Source: Francisella philomiragia subsp. philomiragia ATCC 25015
Lineage (GTDB): Bacteria > Pseudomonadota > Gammaproteobacteria > Francisellales > Francisellaceae
Assembly: GCF_000156715.1 (NCBI RefSeq)
Contig: NZ_DS999316.1
Location: 420,619 to 484,618 of the forward strand
Length of the DNA: 64,000 nucleotides
Direction of reading: 5' to 3'
This document shows, piece by piece, positions 18,759 through 28,235 of this stretch. The notes under the pieces are model-generated. The model was not told the origin of the DNA. It saw nothing but the letters and a program-made list of their open reading frames with translations, and made no database searches. How positions within the stretch are numbered: the stretch's first letter is position 1; every line of letters starts with the position of its first letter. A program made the translations under genes and the position numbers.

Positions 18759-20504
18759 TTATTGAGCTGTAAGATTTAATTTTTTGCCAGCAACCCAAAC
18801 ATTTCTAAGGTGACTTATAACTTTTGGAGATAAATTTGCTGGCAAATCTACTAATGTATGATCTTTTTGGATAGAGATATTACAAATATGCTTGCTATCA
18901 ATATTTCCTTCATTAGCTATAGCACCTACTATATTTCTTGGCTGAACATCATTATCACGACCTACTTCAAGTTTATATGTAGTCAAATCAATATTTACAG
19001 CTCTACGAGGCTTTCTATCAGACCTGTCTGATCTGTCAAATTTATCAGATCTATCAAAACGACTATTTCTATCACTACGATCGCCTCTACGCTCAAACCT
19101 ATCATTTCTGCCACCATCTCTAGAGTTACCTCTTAAATTTCTATCTCTTTGAGGTCTATCATCTCTAGCTTGGATTTCTCTCGGGAAGAATGATTTCTTA
19201 CCTTGAGCTAATAATGTAAGTACAGCCAAAAGCTCATCAGAGTCTAACTCTAGCTCATCACGTATACTTGTAATAATTTCTTTATAATTATCCAAAGATT
19301 TATTTTTATCTAATGCTGAAGCTATTCGAGTCTTGAAATGATCTATTCTACTTTGTGCTAAGTCTTTTGCACTTGGCATAAACACTTCTTGCATTGGAGA
19401 GCCTGTAAATCTCTCTAAAGTACGCAAAAATCTCATTTCCTTTAATGGAACTAGAGAAATTGAAATACCCTCACGTCCAGCCCTACCTGTACGACCAATT
19501 CTATGTACATACGTATCAGAATCATTAGGCATATCATAGTTAATTACATGACTAATACGCTCAAGATCTATACCTCTGGCAACAACATCTGTAGCTACTA
19601 AAACGTCAGATTTAGCGCTTCTAAATTGATCAACTATATATTCACGTTGAGATTGTTGCATATCTCCATTAATAGCTGCTACTCTATAGCCAAGAGCTTT
19701 TAGATTATCAGCTACTTCAATAGTGCTTGTCTTAGTTTTAACAAAGATAATGACGCCATCGGTTTCTTCAACTTCAAGCAATCTATCTAATGCATCTATC
19801 TTTCTAAAGCCTTTTATTACTATGAATTTTTGTGTCACAGTATTTGCAGTTTTTGTTTTTGCTTTTACTTGTATCTTACAAGGATTTCTTAGATACTCTT
19901 GGATAATATCTGCTATATCAGTAGGAATAGTCGCTGAGAAAAGCAATCTTTGGCATTCATCTGATACATGGCTTAGAACATATCTAACATCATCAATAAA
20001 GCCCATTCTAAGCATCTCATCAGCTTCATCTAATACTAATGCTCTTAGATTATCAAGCTGTAATGTACCTTTTTCGATGTGATCCATCACACGACCAGTA
20101 GTACCAACTACAACTTTTACTCCTTGCTTAAGTGCTCTTATTTGAGAACCATACTCTTGGCCACCATAGATACACGCAACATCTAGGTTTGGTATATTCT
20201 TAGCAAAAGCTTGAAATTGCTCTGCTACCTGGATAGCTAACTCTCTTGTTGGAGCTAATACCAAAACTTGTGGAGCTCTATCTCTAGATTCTAAATCCAT
20301 ATTATTTATTAAAGGTAATGCAAAAGCTGCTGTTTTACCCGTACCCGTCTGTGCTTGACCAAGCACATCTCTACCCGATAAGATATATGGAATAGCATAC
20401 TGTTGAATTGGTGTTGGATTTTCGTAACCTAATTTTATAACAGTATCTATAATATCTTGATTCAGCCCAAGCTGACTAAAATCTTTTTTAGTTTCAGAAT
20501 TCAT
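18759..20504 (-). CDS. deaD: DEAD-box ATP-dependent RNA helicase (DeaD/CsdA type)
   Basis: An RNA helicase probably acting in ribosome assembly and RNA decay. The 581 residues show the Q motif region PTPIQQYAIPYIL, motif I AQTGTGKTAAF near residue 56, DEAD at LVLDEADEMLRM near residue 157, SAT and HRIGRTGRAGREG near residue 332. After a linker very rich in Arg and Asp (about residues 440-500, with repeats of the type DRSD) comes a DbpA-like RNA-binding domain ending the protein (RNIVGAIANEGNI near residue 527). It is shorter than E. coli DeaD (629). It stands alone. Confidence 0.93.
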   Translation of the reverse strand: MNSETKKDFSQLGLNQDIIDTVIKLGYENPTPIQQYAIPYILSGRDVLGQAQTGTGKTAAFALPLINNMDLESRDRAPQVLVLAPTRELAIQVAEQFQAFAKNIPNLDVACIYGGQEYGSQIRALKQGVKVVVGTTGRVMDHIEKGTLQLDNLRALVLDEADEMLRMGFIDDVRYVLSHVSDECQRLLFSATIPTDIADIIQEYLRNPCKIQVKAKTKTANTVTQKFIVIKGFRKIDALDRLLEVEETDGVIIFVKTKTSTIEVADNLKALGYRVAAINGDMQQSQREYIVDQFRSAKSDVLVATDVVARGIDLERISHVINYDMPNDSDTYVHRIGRTGRAGREGISISLVPLKEMRFLRTLERFTGSPMQEVFMPSAKDLAQSRIDHFKTRIASALDKNKSLDNYKEIITSIRDELELDSDELLAVLTLLAQGKKSFFPREIQARDDRPQRDRNLRGNSRDGGRNDRFERRGDRSDRNSRFDRSDKFDRSDRSDRKPRRAVNIDLTTYKLEVGRDNDVQPRNIVGAIANEGNIDSKHICNISIQKDHTLVDLPANLSPKVISHLRNVWVAGKKLNLTAQ

Positions 20505-20569
20505 TTTTATCCGTAAATTTTTATATGAGAAATTTATTTAATAATTTGAAAATTATGAGAAATTTAAAA

Positions 20570-20848
20570 TTATCCGCGAGATGTAATTTCTAATAAATGA
20601 TAACCAAATTGAGTTTGAACAGGACCGTGAACTTTGTGAAGTTCATCGTTGAATACAACTTTATCGAACTCAGGAACCATTTGACCTTGAGAGAAAGTAC
20701 CTAAATCACCACCTCTAGCTCCAGATGGGCATAGAGAATGTTTTTTAGCTGCTTCTTCAAAAGTTATTTTACCTTCAGATATATCTTTTTTGATTTGTTG
20801 ACACTCAGATTCTGATTGCACTAATAAATGTCTAGCTGAAGCTTTCAT
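20570..20848 (-). CDS. ppiC: Peptidyl-prolyl cis-trans isomerase C (parvulin)
   Basis: A single-domain cytoplasmic parvulin of 92 residues, the same size as E. coli PpiC (93). It has KASARHLLVQSESECQQIK at the start, the core CPSGARGGDLGTFSQGQMV near residue 41 and QFGYHLLEI at the end. It lacks a signal peptide. It lies 65 bases upstream of the helicase gene on the same strand. Confidence 0.93.
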   Translation of the reverse strand: MKASARHLLVQSESECQQIKKDISEGKITFEEAAKKHSLCPSGARGGDLGTFSQGQMVPEFDKVVFNDELHKVHGPVQTQFGYHLLEITSRG

Positions 20849-20941
20849 AATTATAGTTCCTTATTTTTTGATTTAACTATCAGTAATTACAAAGTAAAGA
20901 ATACATTATTTGATAAAAATATACAACTTTATTAAAGGGCA

Positions 20942-22336
20942 CTACTCTCCCAAATTGCGTAGTTTTTTGCCAGAAATAAGATTATCTTCAATTTTTTCTA
21001 GACTAGTACCTTTTGTTTCAGGGACAAACATTTTTAAGAAGAATATAGAAGCCAAACAGAAGGCAGCATAAACCAAGAAAATAATAACATCTCCAAATGC
21101 TACTTTAGTCATAATAACATTTGAATTAGCAATCACAACTCCTGCAAACGTCCAGTTAACAACTGTTGTGACAGTCATACCTATTTCTCTAGTTTTAATA
21201 GGAAAAATCTCTGAACAAAGAGTCCATGCAACAGGTCCCCATGAACAAGCAAAACCAAAAATGTATACTAAACAAGATACAAGTAATACATATTTGATAA
21301 AATCAGCTGGATCTTGAGTATGTTTAATGAAATAGAAACAAATCGCAGAAACTATCAGTGATGACATCATCACAACTGCACCGACAGTTAAAAGTTTTTT
21401 CCTACCCCATTTCTCAACCCACTTGATAGCTGGGAATGTAGATAAAAAGTTAACTAAATATACTGCTAACGCGGCGACTAATACATTAAGACCAACATCT
21501 GATAGAAAATGTGGTGCATAATAAATCATCATATTAATACCAACTAACTGTTGAAACATTTGAATAATTACACCAACTATTAGTATTTTCCAAAAATATT
21601 TTTTAGCTAAGCTTTCTACCACAGAGCCATGATTAGTACTAAGAACTTTTTTAGTCTCCGCAATTTCATTATCAATTTCATGAGCAGCTCTCAGTTTAGT
21701 TAAAACTTTATGAGCTTCTTGATCTCTACCTTTAGATAATAACCATCTTGGGCTTTTAGGCAAGAAAAAACATCCAACAAACATCAAAAATGCAAATAGT
21801 GTAATAACACTAAACATTAGTGATAATGAAATTTTTTCATGACCTAACCACATTACGATAATTATGTTAGTTAGAGAAATTAAGAATATACCAAAAGTAA
21901 TCATCAACTGGAATAATGTTGAAATTGATCCTCTAATCTTTGTTGGAGCAGTTTCGGCAAGATACAATGGCGTAGCAAAAGATGCTAAACCAACACCAAA
22001 ACCAAGTAGAAATCTACAAAATGTTAGTATGTTTATTGGAGGCAAAAATGATGAAACTAAAGCCCCAACAAGAAAAGCAAATCCTGCAATCATTAGCGTG
22101 TTTTTTCTACCAAAAAATTTAGTAAAAAAACCACTACAAATAGTACCTAATATACCCCCAGTTGCTAATATAGCATTGAAGCTACCAGCAGCCTTTGCAT
22201 CCAAACCATAAAGTTTGTTAAGAGTATCACCTGCATTACCGATAAAACCCTGATCCAAACCAAATAGTAAACCTCCCAATGCCGCTATTGTTGCTATTAG
22301 ATAAACTATCTTTTTATATTCTTGATGAGCATCCAT
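20942..22336 (-). CDS. Sugar/proton symporter (MFS sugar porter family), copy 1
   Basis: A 12-helix inner-membrane transporter of 464 residues in the family of E. coli GalP, XylE and AraE. It has GGLLFGLDQGFIGNA in helix 1, GFFTKFFGRKNTLM in the loop 2-3, LPKSPRWLLSKGR after helix 6, QQLVGINMMIYYAP in helix 7 and the C-terminal VPETKGTSLEKIE. It lies 35 bases downstream of a paralogue and both are divergent from galT-galK, so galactose is the likely substrate of at least one. The exact sugar cannot be read from sequence. Confidence 0.88.
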   Translation of the reverse strand: MDAHQEYKKIVYLIATIAALGGLLFGLDQGFIGNAGDTLNKLYGLDAKAAGSFNAILATGGILGTICSGFFTKFFGRKNTLMIAGFAFLVGALVSSFLPPINILTFCRFLLGFGVGLASFATPLYLAETAPTKIRGSISTLFQLMITFGIFLISLTNIIIVMWLGHEKISLSLMFSVITLFAFLMFVGCFFLPKSPRWLLSKGRDQEAHKVLTKLRAAHEIDNEIAETKKVLSTNHGSVVESLAKKYFWKILIVGVIIQMFQQLVGINMMIYYAPHFLSDVGLNVLVAALAVYLVNFLSTFPAIKWVEKWGRKKLLTVGAVVMMSSLIVSAICFYFIKHTQDPADFIKYVLLVSCLVYIFGFACSWGPVAWTLCSEIFPIKTREIGMTVTTVVNWTFAGVVIANSNVIMTKVAFGDVIIFLVYAAFCLASIFFLKMFVPETKGTSLEKIEDNLISGKKLRNLGE

Positions 22337-22371
22337 ATTTTAACCCCACTAGTTACTCAATGATTAACAAA

Positions 22372-23754
22372 TTAACTACCAATCTTAGCTAGACGCTTGC
22401 CAGCTCTCAGATTATTTTCAATCTCTTCCAATGAAACATCTTTTGTCTCTGGTACAAAAAACTTAACAAATAGTAAGCAAACTATACAAGATATCGCAAA
22501 TCCAAAGAACGTACTATCAGGATGGAACGTTAACCAAGTTAGTGCAAAGTTACCAATAATAGCATTACAAATCCAGTTACTCATAGTCGAAGCCGTTACA
22601 CCAAAGTCTCTACCCTCAATAGGTTGAATCTCAGAGCATAAAATCCAAATCACAGGCCCCATAGATATCGCAAAACCAAAAATAAATAGTAGACAAAAAA
22701 TTAACGCAGTCCATTGTAGTGTCTGAGATAAAACCATTGGTTGACCATATGCAAAGTGCGCTTTAAATATAAACCCTACTACTAGGCATGATGTAATAAG
22801 TAGACTTAAACCAAAGTATAAAATAGGCTTACGCCCAAACTTATCAACGTACTTAATCGCTAAGAATGTAGTCAACATATTAAGTAAACCAATTACTATT
22901 GTAGATGTTGAAGGATTAGTAAATCCTGCTAACTTAAAAATATCAGTTGAGTAATACATAAAAGCATTCATACCTGTAAATTGTTGAAATGCTTGTAGAG
23001 CAATACCTAGTAATACTACTTTTATAAAAAACTTTTGCTTTAGTAGAGAAAAAATACTAACACCTGTATGAGTTGTTTGTCTAATTTCCTCATGCTCTTC
23101 TAAAGCTTCTGCTTCACTTGATCTTATCTTCTTAAGAACTAGTGCTGCTTCTTCATTATTACCTTTTAAGACCAGCCATCTAGGGCTTCTTGGTAATGTC
23201 AAACATCCAAAAAACATTATCACAGATGGAACTGCTAATACTGCTAACATTATTCTCCATGAACCAGTACTTTCTAATGCAGAGTTTGTTAAAAAAACCA
23301 AAAATAGACCAATAGTAATCATTAACTGATACAAAGCTATAAGTGCTCCCCTAAATTCTTTAGGCGCTATTTCAGATAGATATAATGGAGCTATAAATGA
23401 AGCTATACCTACTGCTATGCCCAAGATAAATCTTGATGAAATAAACACTTCATAATTTGGAGCTAAAATACCCACGATTGTAAATACAGAAAATATAGCT
23501 GCTGCAATTAATAAAACTTTTCTACGACCATAATGCTTTGACAAAAAGCCACTAAACAATGCTCCACATGCAGCACCCAATAATAAAACACTAGATACAT
23601 GGCCACTCTCAGCTACGCTCAAGTCAAATGTCTGGGATATAAAATGTAATGAACCATTGACATAGCCAATATCCATACCAAAAAGTAGACCAGCAAGTGC
23701 TGCTATTATAGCCACACGAATGACTACAAAATTAATTTTTTTTTCACTCTGCAT
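22372..23754 (-). CDS. Sugar/proton symporter (MFS sugar porter family), copy 2
   Basis: This 460-residue transporter is a clear paralogue of its downstream neighbour. Shared landmarks are AGLLFGMDIGYVNGSLHF in helix 1, GFLSKHYGRRKVLL, LPRSPRWLVLKGN, QQFTGMNAFMYYSTD and the C-terminal VPETKDVSLEEIE. It is the first of the two porter genes, 90 bases from galT across a divergent promoter region. That geometry points to joint control with galactose use. Keeping two porters may reflect different affinity or different sugars. Confidence 0.88.
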   Translation of the reverse strand: MQSEKKINFVVIRVAIIAALAGLLFGMDIGYVNGSLHFISQTFDLSVAESGHVSSVLLLGAACGALFSGFLSKHYGRRKVLLIAAAIFSVFTIVGILAPNYEVFISSRFILGIAVGIASFIAPLYLSEIAPKEFRGALIALYQLMITIGLFLVFLTNSALESTGSWRIMLAVLAVPSVIMFFGCLTLPRSPRWLVLKGNNEEAALVLKKIRSSEAEALEEHEEIRQTTHTGVSIFSLLKQKFFIKVVLLGIALQAFQQFTGMNAFMYYSTDIFKLAGFTNPSTSTIVIGLLNMLTTFLAIKYVDKFGRKPILYFGLSLLITSCLVVGFIFKAHFAYGQPMVLSQTLQWTALIFCLLFIFGFAISMGPVIWILCSEIQPIEGRDFGVTASTMSNWICNAIIGNFALTWLTFHPDSTFFGFAISCIVCLLFVKFFVPETKDVSLEEIENNLRAGKRLAKIGS

Positions 23755-23798
23755 ACAAACTTCCTATATTAATTTTTACTAAATACTCCAATTACTCA

Positions 23799-23807
23799 TG
23801 ATATACT
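23799..23807 (+). promoter_or_regulatory. galT: Possible extended -10 promoter for galT-galK
   Basis: TGATATACT at 23799-23807 fits an extended -10 element and would start transcription about 31 bases before the galT ATG. It lies in the 90-base divergent region shared with the sugar porters. No -35 box or sugar operator stands out. Confidence 0.35.
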
Positions 23808-23844
23808 ATACTCAAAATACAAAACAACATTTTTTTAATTATAA

Positions 23845-24870
23845 ATGAAGATTTCAGCTACAGTCTCACAACTAAAATCCTCCCATCGTCGTAAAAATAT
23901 TTTGACTAACGAATGGGTATTAGTGTCCCCTCACAGATTAAATAGACCTTGGCAAGGTCAATCAGAAGAAACACAAAAAAACACCCTTCCTGAGTATGAT
24001 GATAAATGTTATCTTTGTCCAACTAATACTCGAGCAAATGGAGAAGTAAATCCTGACTTCAAAGAAACTTTTGTATTTGAGAATGATTTCTCAGCACTTT
24101 CTAAAGAAAAAATAGATCCTAAACTTGAGATAAATGATGATTTATTCAAATTAAGTGGTGCTGCAGGTATTGCTAAGGTTGTTTGTTTTTCTGCTAAACA
24201 TAATCTGACAATGGCGTCAATGCAAGAAGAAGATATAACTAAAGTTGTAGATTTATGGGCGACTGAAGTCAATCAACTCAGCAAAAAATATCAGTGGGTA
24301 CAAGTTTTTGAAAATAAAGGTTCAATTATGGGTTGCTCAAATCCTCATCCTCATGGACAAATTTGGGCTTGTGATTTCTTACCTACAGAAGCTCAAAAAG
24401 AGTATGAGTCGCAACAACAATATTTTGAGAAAAACAAATCTAGTATGCTGATAGATTACGCCAATAGAGAAATAAAGGAAAAAGACCGAATTGTTTATCA
24501 AAATGATGACTGGTTAATTGTTGTACCATTTTGGGCAACATGGCCATATGAAACATTATTGCTACCAAAATTCAAATGCGCTCATATTAATCATCTGAAT
24601 AATTTGCAAAGAAAATCACTTGCTAATGCTCTAAAAGTACTATTAGTAAAATATGATAAGCTATTTGATACCTCTTTCCCATATTCAATGGGTTGGCATG
24701 GTTCAATAAATGCTACAGAGTCTGATTACTGGCAGCTTCATGCACATTTCTATCCGCCATTATTGCGTTCAGCAACGGTTAAAAAATTCATGGTTGGTTT
24801 TGAAATGCTTGGAGAATCACAAAGAGATATCACTCCAGAGCTAGCGGCACAAGTTTTAAGAGAGCTATAA
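23845..24870 (+). CDS. galT: Galactose-1-phosphate uridylyltransferase
   Basis: GalT swaps UMP between UDP-glucose and galactose-1-phosphate. The 341 residues match the family length. The N-terminal zinc motif is KCYLCPTNTRANGEVN near residue 54. The active-site histidine triad variant lies in MGCSNPHPHGQIWA near residue 162. The C-terminal WHGSINATESDYWQLHAHF also fits. It is 2 bases before galK. No ribosome site is obvious before the ATG. Confidence 0.96.
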   Translation: MKISATVSQLKSSHRRKNILTNEWVLVSPHRLNRPWQGQSEETQKNTLPEYDDKCYLCPTNTRANGEVNPDFKETFVFENDFSALSKEKIDPKLEINDDLFKLSGAAGIAKVVCFSAKHNLTMASMQEEDITKVVDLWATEVNQLSKKYQWVQVFENKGSIMGCSNPHPHGQIWACDFLPTEAQKEYESQQQYFEKNKSSMLIDYANREIKEKDRIVYQNDDWLIVVPFWATWPYETLLLPKFKCAHINHLNNLQRKSLANALKVLLVKYDKLFDTSFPYSMGWHGSINATESDYWQLHAHFYPPLLRSATVKKFMVGFEMLGESQRDITPELAAQVLREL

Positions 24871-24872
24871 TT

Positions 24873-26024
24873 ATGATGGACTGTATTAAAGATAATTTAA
24901 TTAATCGCTTCGTTAAACTTTATGGTAAAAAACCCCAAGTTTTTTTCTCGCCTGGCAGAGTAAATTTAATTGGAGAACATACTGATTATAATAATGGTTA
25001 TGTAATGCCATTTGCTATCAACAAAGGTACTTTTATATCTATCGCAACAAGAAGTGACAATATTGTAAATGTTTATAGTGAAAATCTTGATGACTCAACT
25101 TCTTTTAATATCAATGAAATACAGCAAGTAGTATCAAACACATGGCAAAACTATATAAAAGGCGTTATAAATATAATTAAATTAGATTTCTATAAAGATA
25201 TCAAAGGAGCAGATATTTATATCTTTAGTGATTTGCCTTTTGGGGCTGGCCTTTCATCATCTGCCTCGTTAAATACTGCATTAGCTTATGCTTATAATGA
25301 GATTTATGAGCTAAACATCTCTAAGCTTGAGCTTGCAAAAATTGCTCAAAAAGTTGAGCATGAATATATTGGTACAAAATGTGGAATTATGGATCAAATG
25401 GCTTGTTTATTTTCAAAGCAGAATGCTGCAACAATGATTGATTGTAATGATAATCATTGTGACAACATACCTTTTGAGCTTGATAACCTATCGGTGCTTA
25501 TTTGTGATACAAATATTAAACACAATCTAGCAGATTCTGCTTATAATAAACGTCGTCAAGTCTGTGAAGATATAGCTAAATTTAATAATATAAAATCCTT
25601 ACGCGAGCTAAATATAGAAAAATTAGAGCATACTAAAGCTAATTTTAACGAGGAAGAATATAAACTGGCATTACATGTTTACACAGAGAATCAAAGAGTG
25701 ATAGATGCTACTAGTGCAATGACAACTAAAGATTGGAGTAATTTAGGTAAACTAATGTACCAATCTCACAACTCTTTAAAAAATAATTATAAAGTTAGTT
25801 GTAATGAGCTTGATTACTTAGTTGAGCTATCTCAAAGTTTTGCCGGAGTCTATGGAGCTAGAATGACGGGTGGCGGTTTTGGAGGCTCAACTATACACCT
25901 TCTGCCGACTAAACTTTTGAAGGATTATACTGACTACTTAGAAAAAAACTATTCTAAAAAGTTTAATATAAAGCCAACTTTTTATATTTCAAAAGCTTGT
26001 CAAGGTACACATATAATTTCTTAA
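24873..26024 (+). CDS. galK: Galactokinase (GHMP kinase)
   Basis: GalK phosphorylates galactose at C1. The 383 residues match E. coli GalK (382). The signature PGRVNLIGEHTDYNNGYV lies near residue 27, the ATP loop LPFGAGLSSSASLNTA near residue 122 and the C-terminal GARMTGGGFGGSTIHL near residue 327. It follows galT by 2 bases. No galE or galM follows; galM is at 56.3 kb and galE is not in the window. Confidence 0.97.
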   Translation: MMDCIKDNLINRFVKLYGKKPQVFFSPGRVNLIGEHTDYNNGYVMPFAINKGTFISIATRSDNIVNVYSENLDDSTSFNINEIQQVVSNTWQNYIKGVINIIKLDFYKDIKGADIYIFSDLPFGAGLSSSASLNTALAYAYNEIYELNISKLELAKIAQKVEHEYIGTKCGIMDQMACLFSKQNAATMIDCNDNHCDNIPFELDNLSVLICDTNIKHNLADSAYNKRRQVCEDIAKFNNIKSLRELNIEKLEHTKANFNEEEYKLALHVYTENQRVIDATSAMTTKDWSNLGKLMYQSHNSLKNNYKVSCNELDYLVELSQSFAGVYGARMTGGGFGGSTIHLLPTKLLKDYTDYLEKNYSKKFNIKPTFYISKACQGTHIIS

Positions 26025-26116
26025 TAAAGATCTCTAACATTATTTAGAACCTATAAATAATTATATTAAGATGCTATTCTTTTAAAGAGAAAATACATCT
26101 TACCATACTATAAATA

Positions 26117-26749
26117 ATGCTGCAAAAACTCTGGCTACTAACAATTTGTATCCTTTTAGCTTTGATTATGCCAGTACTATTATTTGGTTCAGAATCTCTT
26201 AAAGATGAAGATATATTAAATCAAAAAGAGTACTACAATGTCTTTAATTTTGATGATATAAATAGTAAAGATTTCAAACCAGCACCATTTATTGGAGTTA
26301 GCGGTGGCTGGGGACATGTCACTTCAGGTCCTTCAGCTGGAATTATATTTACAGCTGTTGGCTATAGATTTACTGAATCTTTTGGAGCTGAGTTTGCCTA
26401 TGCTGGAGCTATTTCAAATATATATTCTACTACTCAAGTTAATAGCAATTACATGGGTATTTTAAAATATTTTTATAGAATAAATAATTATTTAACTTTT
26501 AGCTCAGGAGTTGGTGCTGGACTAAGTTATAACAGTATATTAAATATAGAAAATGCCAATAACGCCCCCGAAGAATACCTTCAAAGTAATAATGCTAAGA
26601 CAGGTTTTGTAATTTTCCCATTTAGTCTAGGAATTCCTATAAAATCTATTGATAATCTTAGTATGGATATTAACTATATTTATGTTAGAAACTTTAATAA
26701 AACATCTGTAAATATTGTAACCACTGGCTTAATATACTCATTTTTATAA
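26117..26749 (+). CDS. Probable outer-membrane beta-barrel protein
   Basis: The 210-residue product begins with a signal peptide (hydrophobic residues 4-25). The mature part alternates aromatic and small residues in strands typical of eight-stranded barrels: FIGVSGGWGHVTSG, SFGAEFAYAGAIS, YLTFSSGVGAGLSYN and a C-terminal strand ending TTGLIYSFL. It resembles the OmpA/OmpW-like 'outer membrane protein beta-barrel' class in general pattern, not in any motif I can name. No OmpA peptidoglycan-binding domain is present. It stands alone after galK. Confidence 0.7.
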   Translation: MLQKLWLLTICILLALIMPVLLFGSESLKDEDILNQKEYYNVFNFDDINSKDFKPAPFIGVSGGWGHVTSGPSAGIIFTAVGYRFTESFGAEFAYAGAISNIYSTTQVNSNYMGILKYFYRINNYLTFSSGVGAGLSYNSILNIENANNAPEEYLQSNNAKTGFVIFPFSLGIPIKSIDNLSMDINYIYVRNFNKTSVNIVTTGLIYSFL

Positions 26750-26770
26750 ATTACAATTAAACATAATAAT

Positions 26771-27736
26771 TTATGTTTTAGCTAATTTCTCAACCTCTTG
26801 ATAATACTTTGAATCTTTAACAAGTATATAGCCAGTATCACTATTAGAATCTGTAAGATAAGCATGTTCAAATATATTTGAAATTGTCAGTGGCTCATTT
26901 TTTGCATTAGCAATCCCTAGATAGTAATTATAGATAACTCCTCTAGGATGTTCTTTCGATATCTCAACTTTAGTTTTTGATCCACCTTTATCTTTCATCT
27001 CTTGAGAACTTAAAGAAGTTACATGAATATACATTCCTTCTATATTGTTGCTATTTGTCAAGTAACGTAGATAAGAATCTAGATTATAGCTAAACTCTAT
27101 AGCTTTTATTATACTTTTAGGATTTTCAGGTTGATCGTAAATATCTATGACAACATTTTCAATCTTAATTTGAGCCTTATATTTATCAAACCACTCTTTT
27201 GCACTCAAATTCCAGTTATTATCTTGATTAAAGATCTCATAACTTCGCTCACTATTATATGATAACCTCTCATAGTCACGATGATCCTCTGATGAGTTAT
27301 AGCTTATCTTTATACGAAAATTTACAGTATTCAAATCATAGTAGTTAGCTATAAAATTACTATCTATGTATTTTTCAATCTTGGGCATCAATATACTCTC
27401 GCCACAATTATCACTATTTACATTATACTTCCCATCTATGCTAGGTACAGTTGGATTGGCATTTATAAGATTATTATCAAGTTGATTAGCTACAAACACA
27501 GTACACTCATTCACTTTTTCACTTGATAGCCAACCAGTATCAACATACTCTCCTAGAACTACTGATAACCCTCGATCATATGTTCTTTCAACCTTATATT
27601 GTCTATCGTATTTTTTCTCAGCATAGTTTTGAGCAATATCTTTAATTTGCCCGCCAGTTGTTAGAGCAAAACTATAACAAAACTGTATAGGAATAAATAA
27701 AACTGAGACTGCTATTAATATCTTGTTTAATTTCAT
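26771..27736 (-). CDS. Secreted protein of unknown function
   Basis: I do not recognise this family. The 321-residue product has a signal peptide (residues 1-23, ending YSFA) and no later membrane segment, so it is probably periplasmic or surface exposed. The mature part has two cysteines (in NECTVF and DNCGES) that could form a disulfide and is rich in Tyr, Asn and Ser. It has its own upstream region with an 8-base inverted repeat at 27785-27811. It converges on the barrel gene with 21 bases between stops. Confidence 0.7.
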   Translation of the reverse strand: MKLNKILIAVSVLFIPIQFCYSFALTTGGQIKDIAQNYAEKKYDRQYKVERTYDRGLSVVLGEYVDTGWLSSEKVNECTVFVANQLDNNLINANPTVPSIDGKYNVNSDNCGESILMPKIEKYIDSNFIANYYDLNTVNFRIKISYNSSEDHRDYERLSYNSERSYEIFNQDNNWNLSAKEWFDKYKAQIKIENVVIDIYDQPENPKSIIKAIEFSYNLDSYLRYLTNSNNIEGMYIHVTSLSSQEMKDKGGSKTKVEISKEHPRGVIYNYYLGIANAKNEPLTISNIFEHAYLTDSNSDTGYILVKDSKYYQEVEKLAKT

Positions 27737-27784
27737 AGAAATTCAAGCTCATTTAAAATAAAAAATGTTTAATTATCATTATAA

Positions 27785-27811
27785 CTAATTAATAATTTAA
27801 ATGTTAATTAG
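27785..27811. repeat. 8-base inverted repeat upstream of secreted-protein gene
   Basis: CTAATTAA at 27785-27792 and TTAATTAG at 27804-27811 are perfect complements separated by 11 bases. The pair lies 49-75 bases before the start of the minus-strand gene at 27736. It could be an operator or a chance palindrome in AT-rich DNA. Confidence 0.3.
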
Positions 27812-27839
27812 AGTAGGTAATATATAAAGATTAATTTAA

Positions 27840-28235
27840 CTAGAATATATCTTTGACTTTTCCTAATAACTTGATTTTTTCTTGCTCAGTATACGGTTTG
27901 GACTGAATATTACCCCATACAGGAGCTGGCCATACAGGATCATTTTCGAAACGTCCTACTACATGAATATGCATTTGCTTAACTACATTACCTATAGTAG
28001 CTATATTTAATTTATCTGCTTTATATTCTTTAACTATAAAGTTAGATAGTTTATTAATAATCTTATTGATATTATATTGCTGTGAATCATCAAGCTGATA
28101 CCACTCTGTTCTATCTGTAAATGGTACAACTATGAACCAAGGTACTATAGAATTATTCATTAGCAAAATTTTACAATCTAAGTATTCGCAAACTTCAAAA
28201 GTATCTGCCTCTAAACGAGAATCTAGCTTAAACAT
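27840..28235 (-). CDS. HIT-domain protein
   Basis: A 131-residue member of the histidine triad superfamily (nucleotide hydrolases and transferases). The triad region reads [18 protein letters not shown] near residue 99; the first of the three usual histidines is a glutamine, which is common in this proteobacterial subgroup and not a defect. The N-terminal part contains WFIVVPF and the charged ELNKI-like helix typical of HIT folds. It overlaps the end of kdsB by 8 bases and is the last gene of a coupled cluster. Substrate unknown. Confidence 0.82.
   Translation of the reverse strand: MFKLDSRLEADTFEVCEYLDCKILLMNNSIVPWFIVVPFTDRTEWYQLDDSQQYNINKIINKLSNFIVKEYKADKLNIATIGNVVKQMHIHVVGRFENDPVWPAPVWGNIQSKPYTEQEKIKLLGKVKDIF

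Noticed and set aside
28098..28175. Apparent loss of a catalytic histidine in the HIT protein
   Set aside because: Glutamine in the first triad position is normal in this proteobacterial subgroup, so I do not count it as damage.
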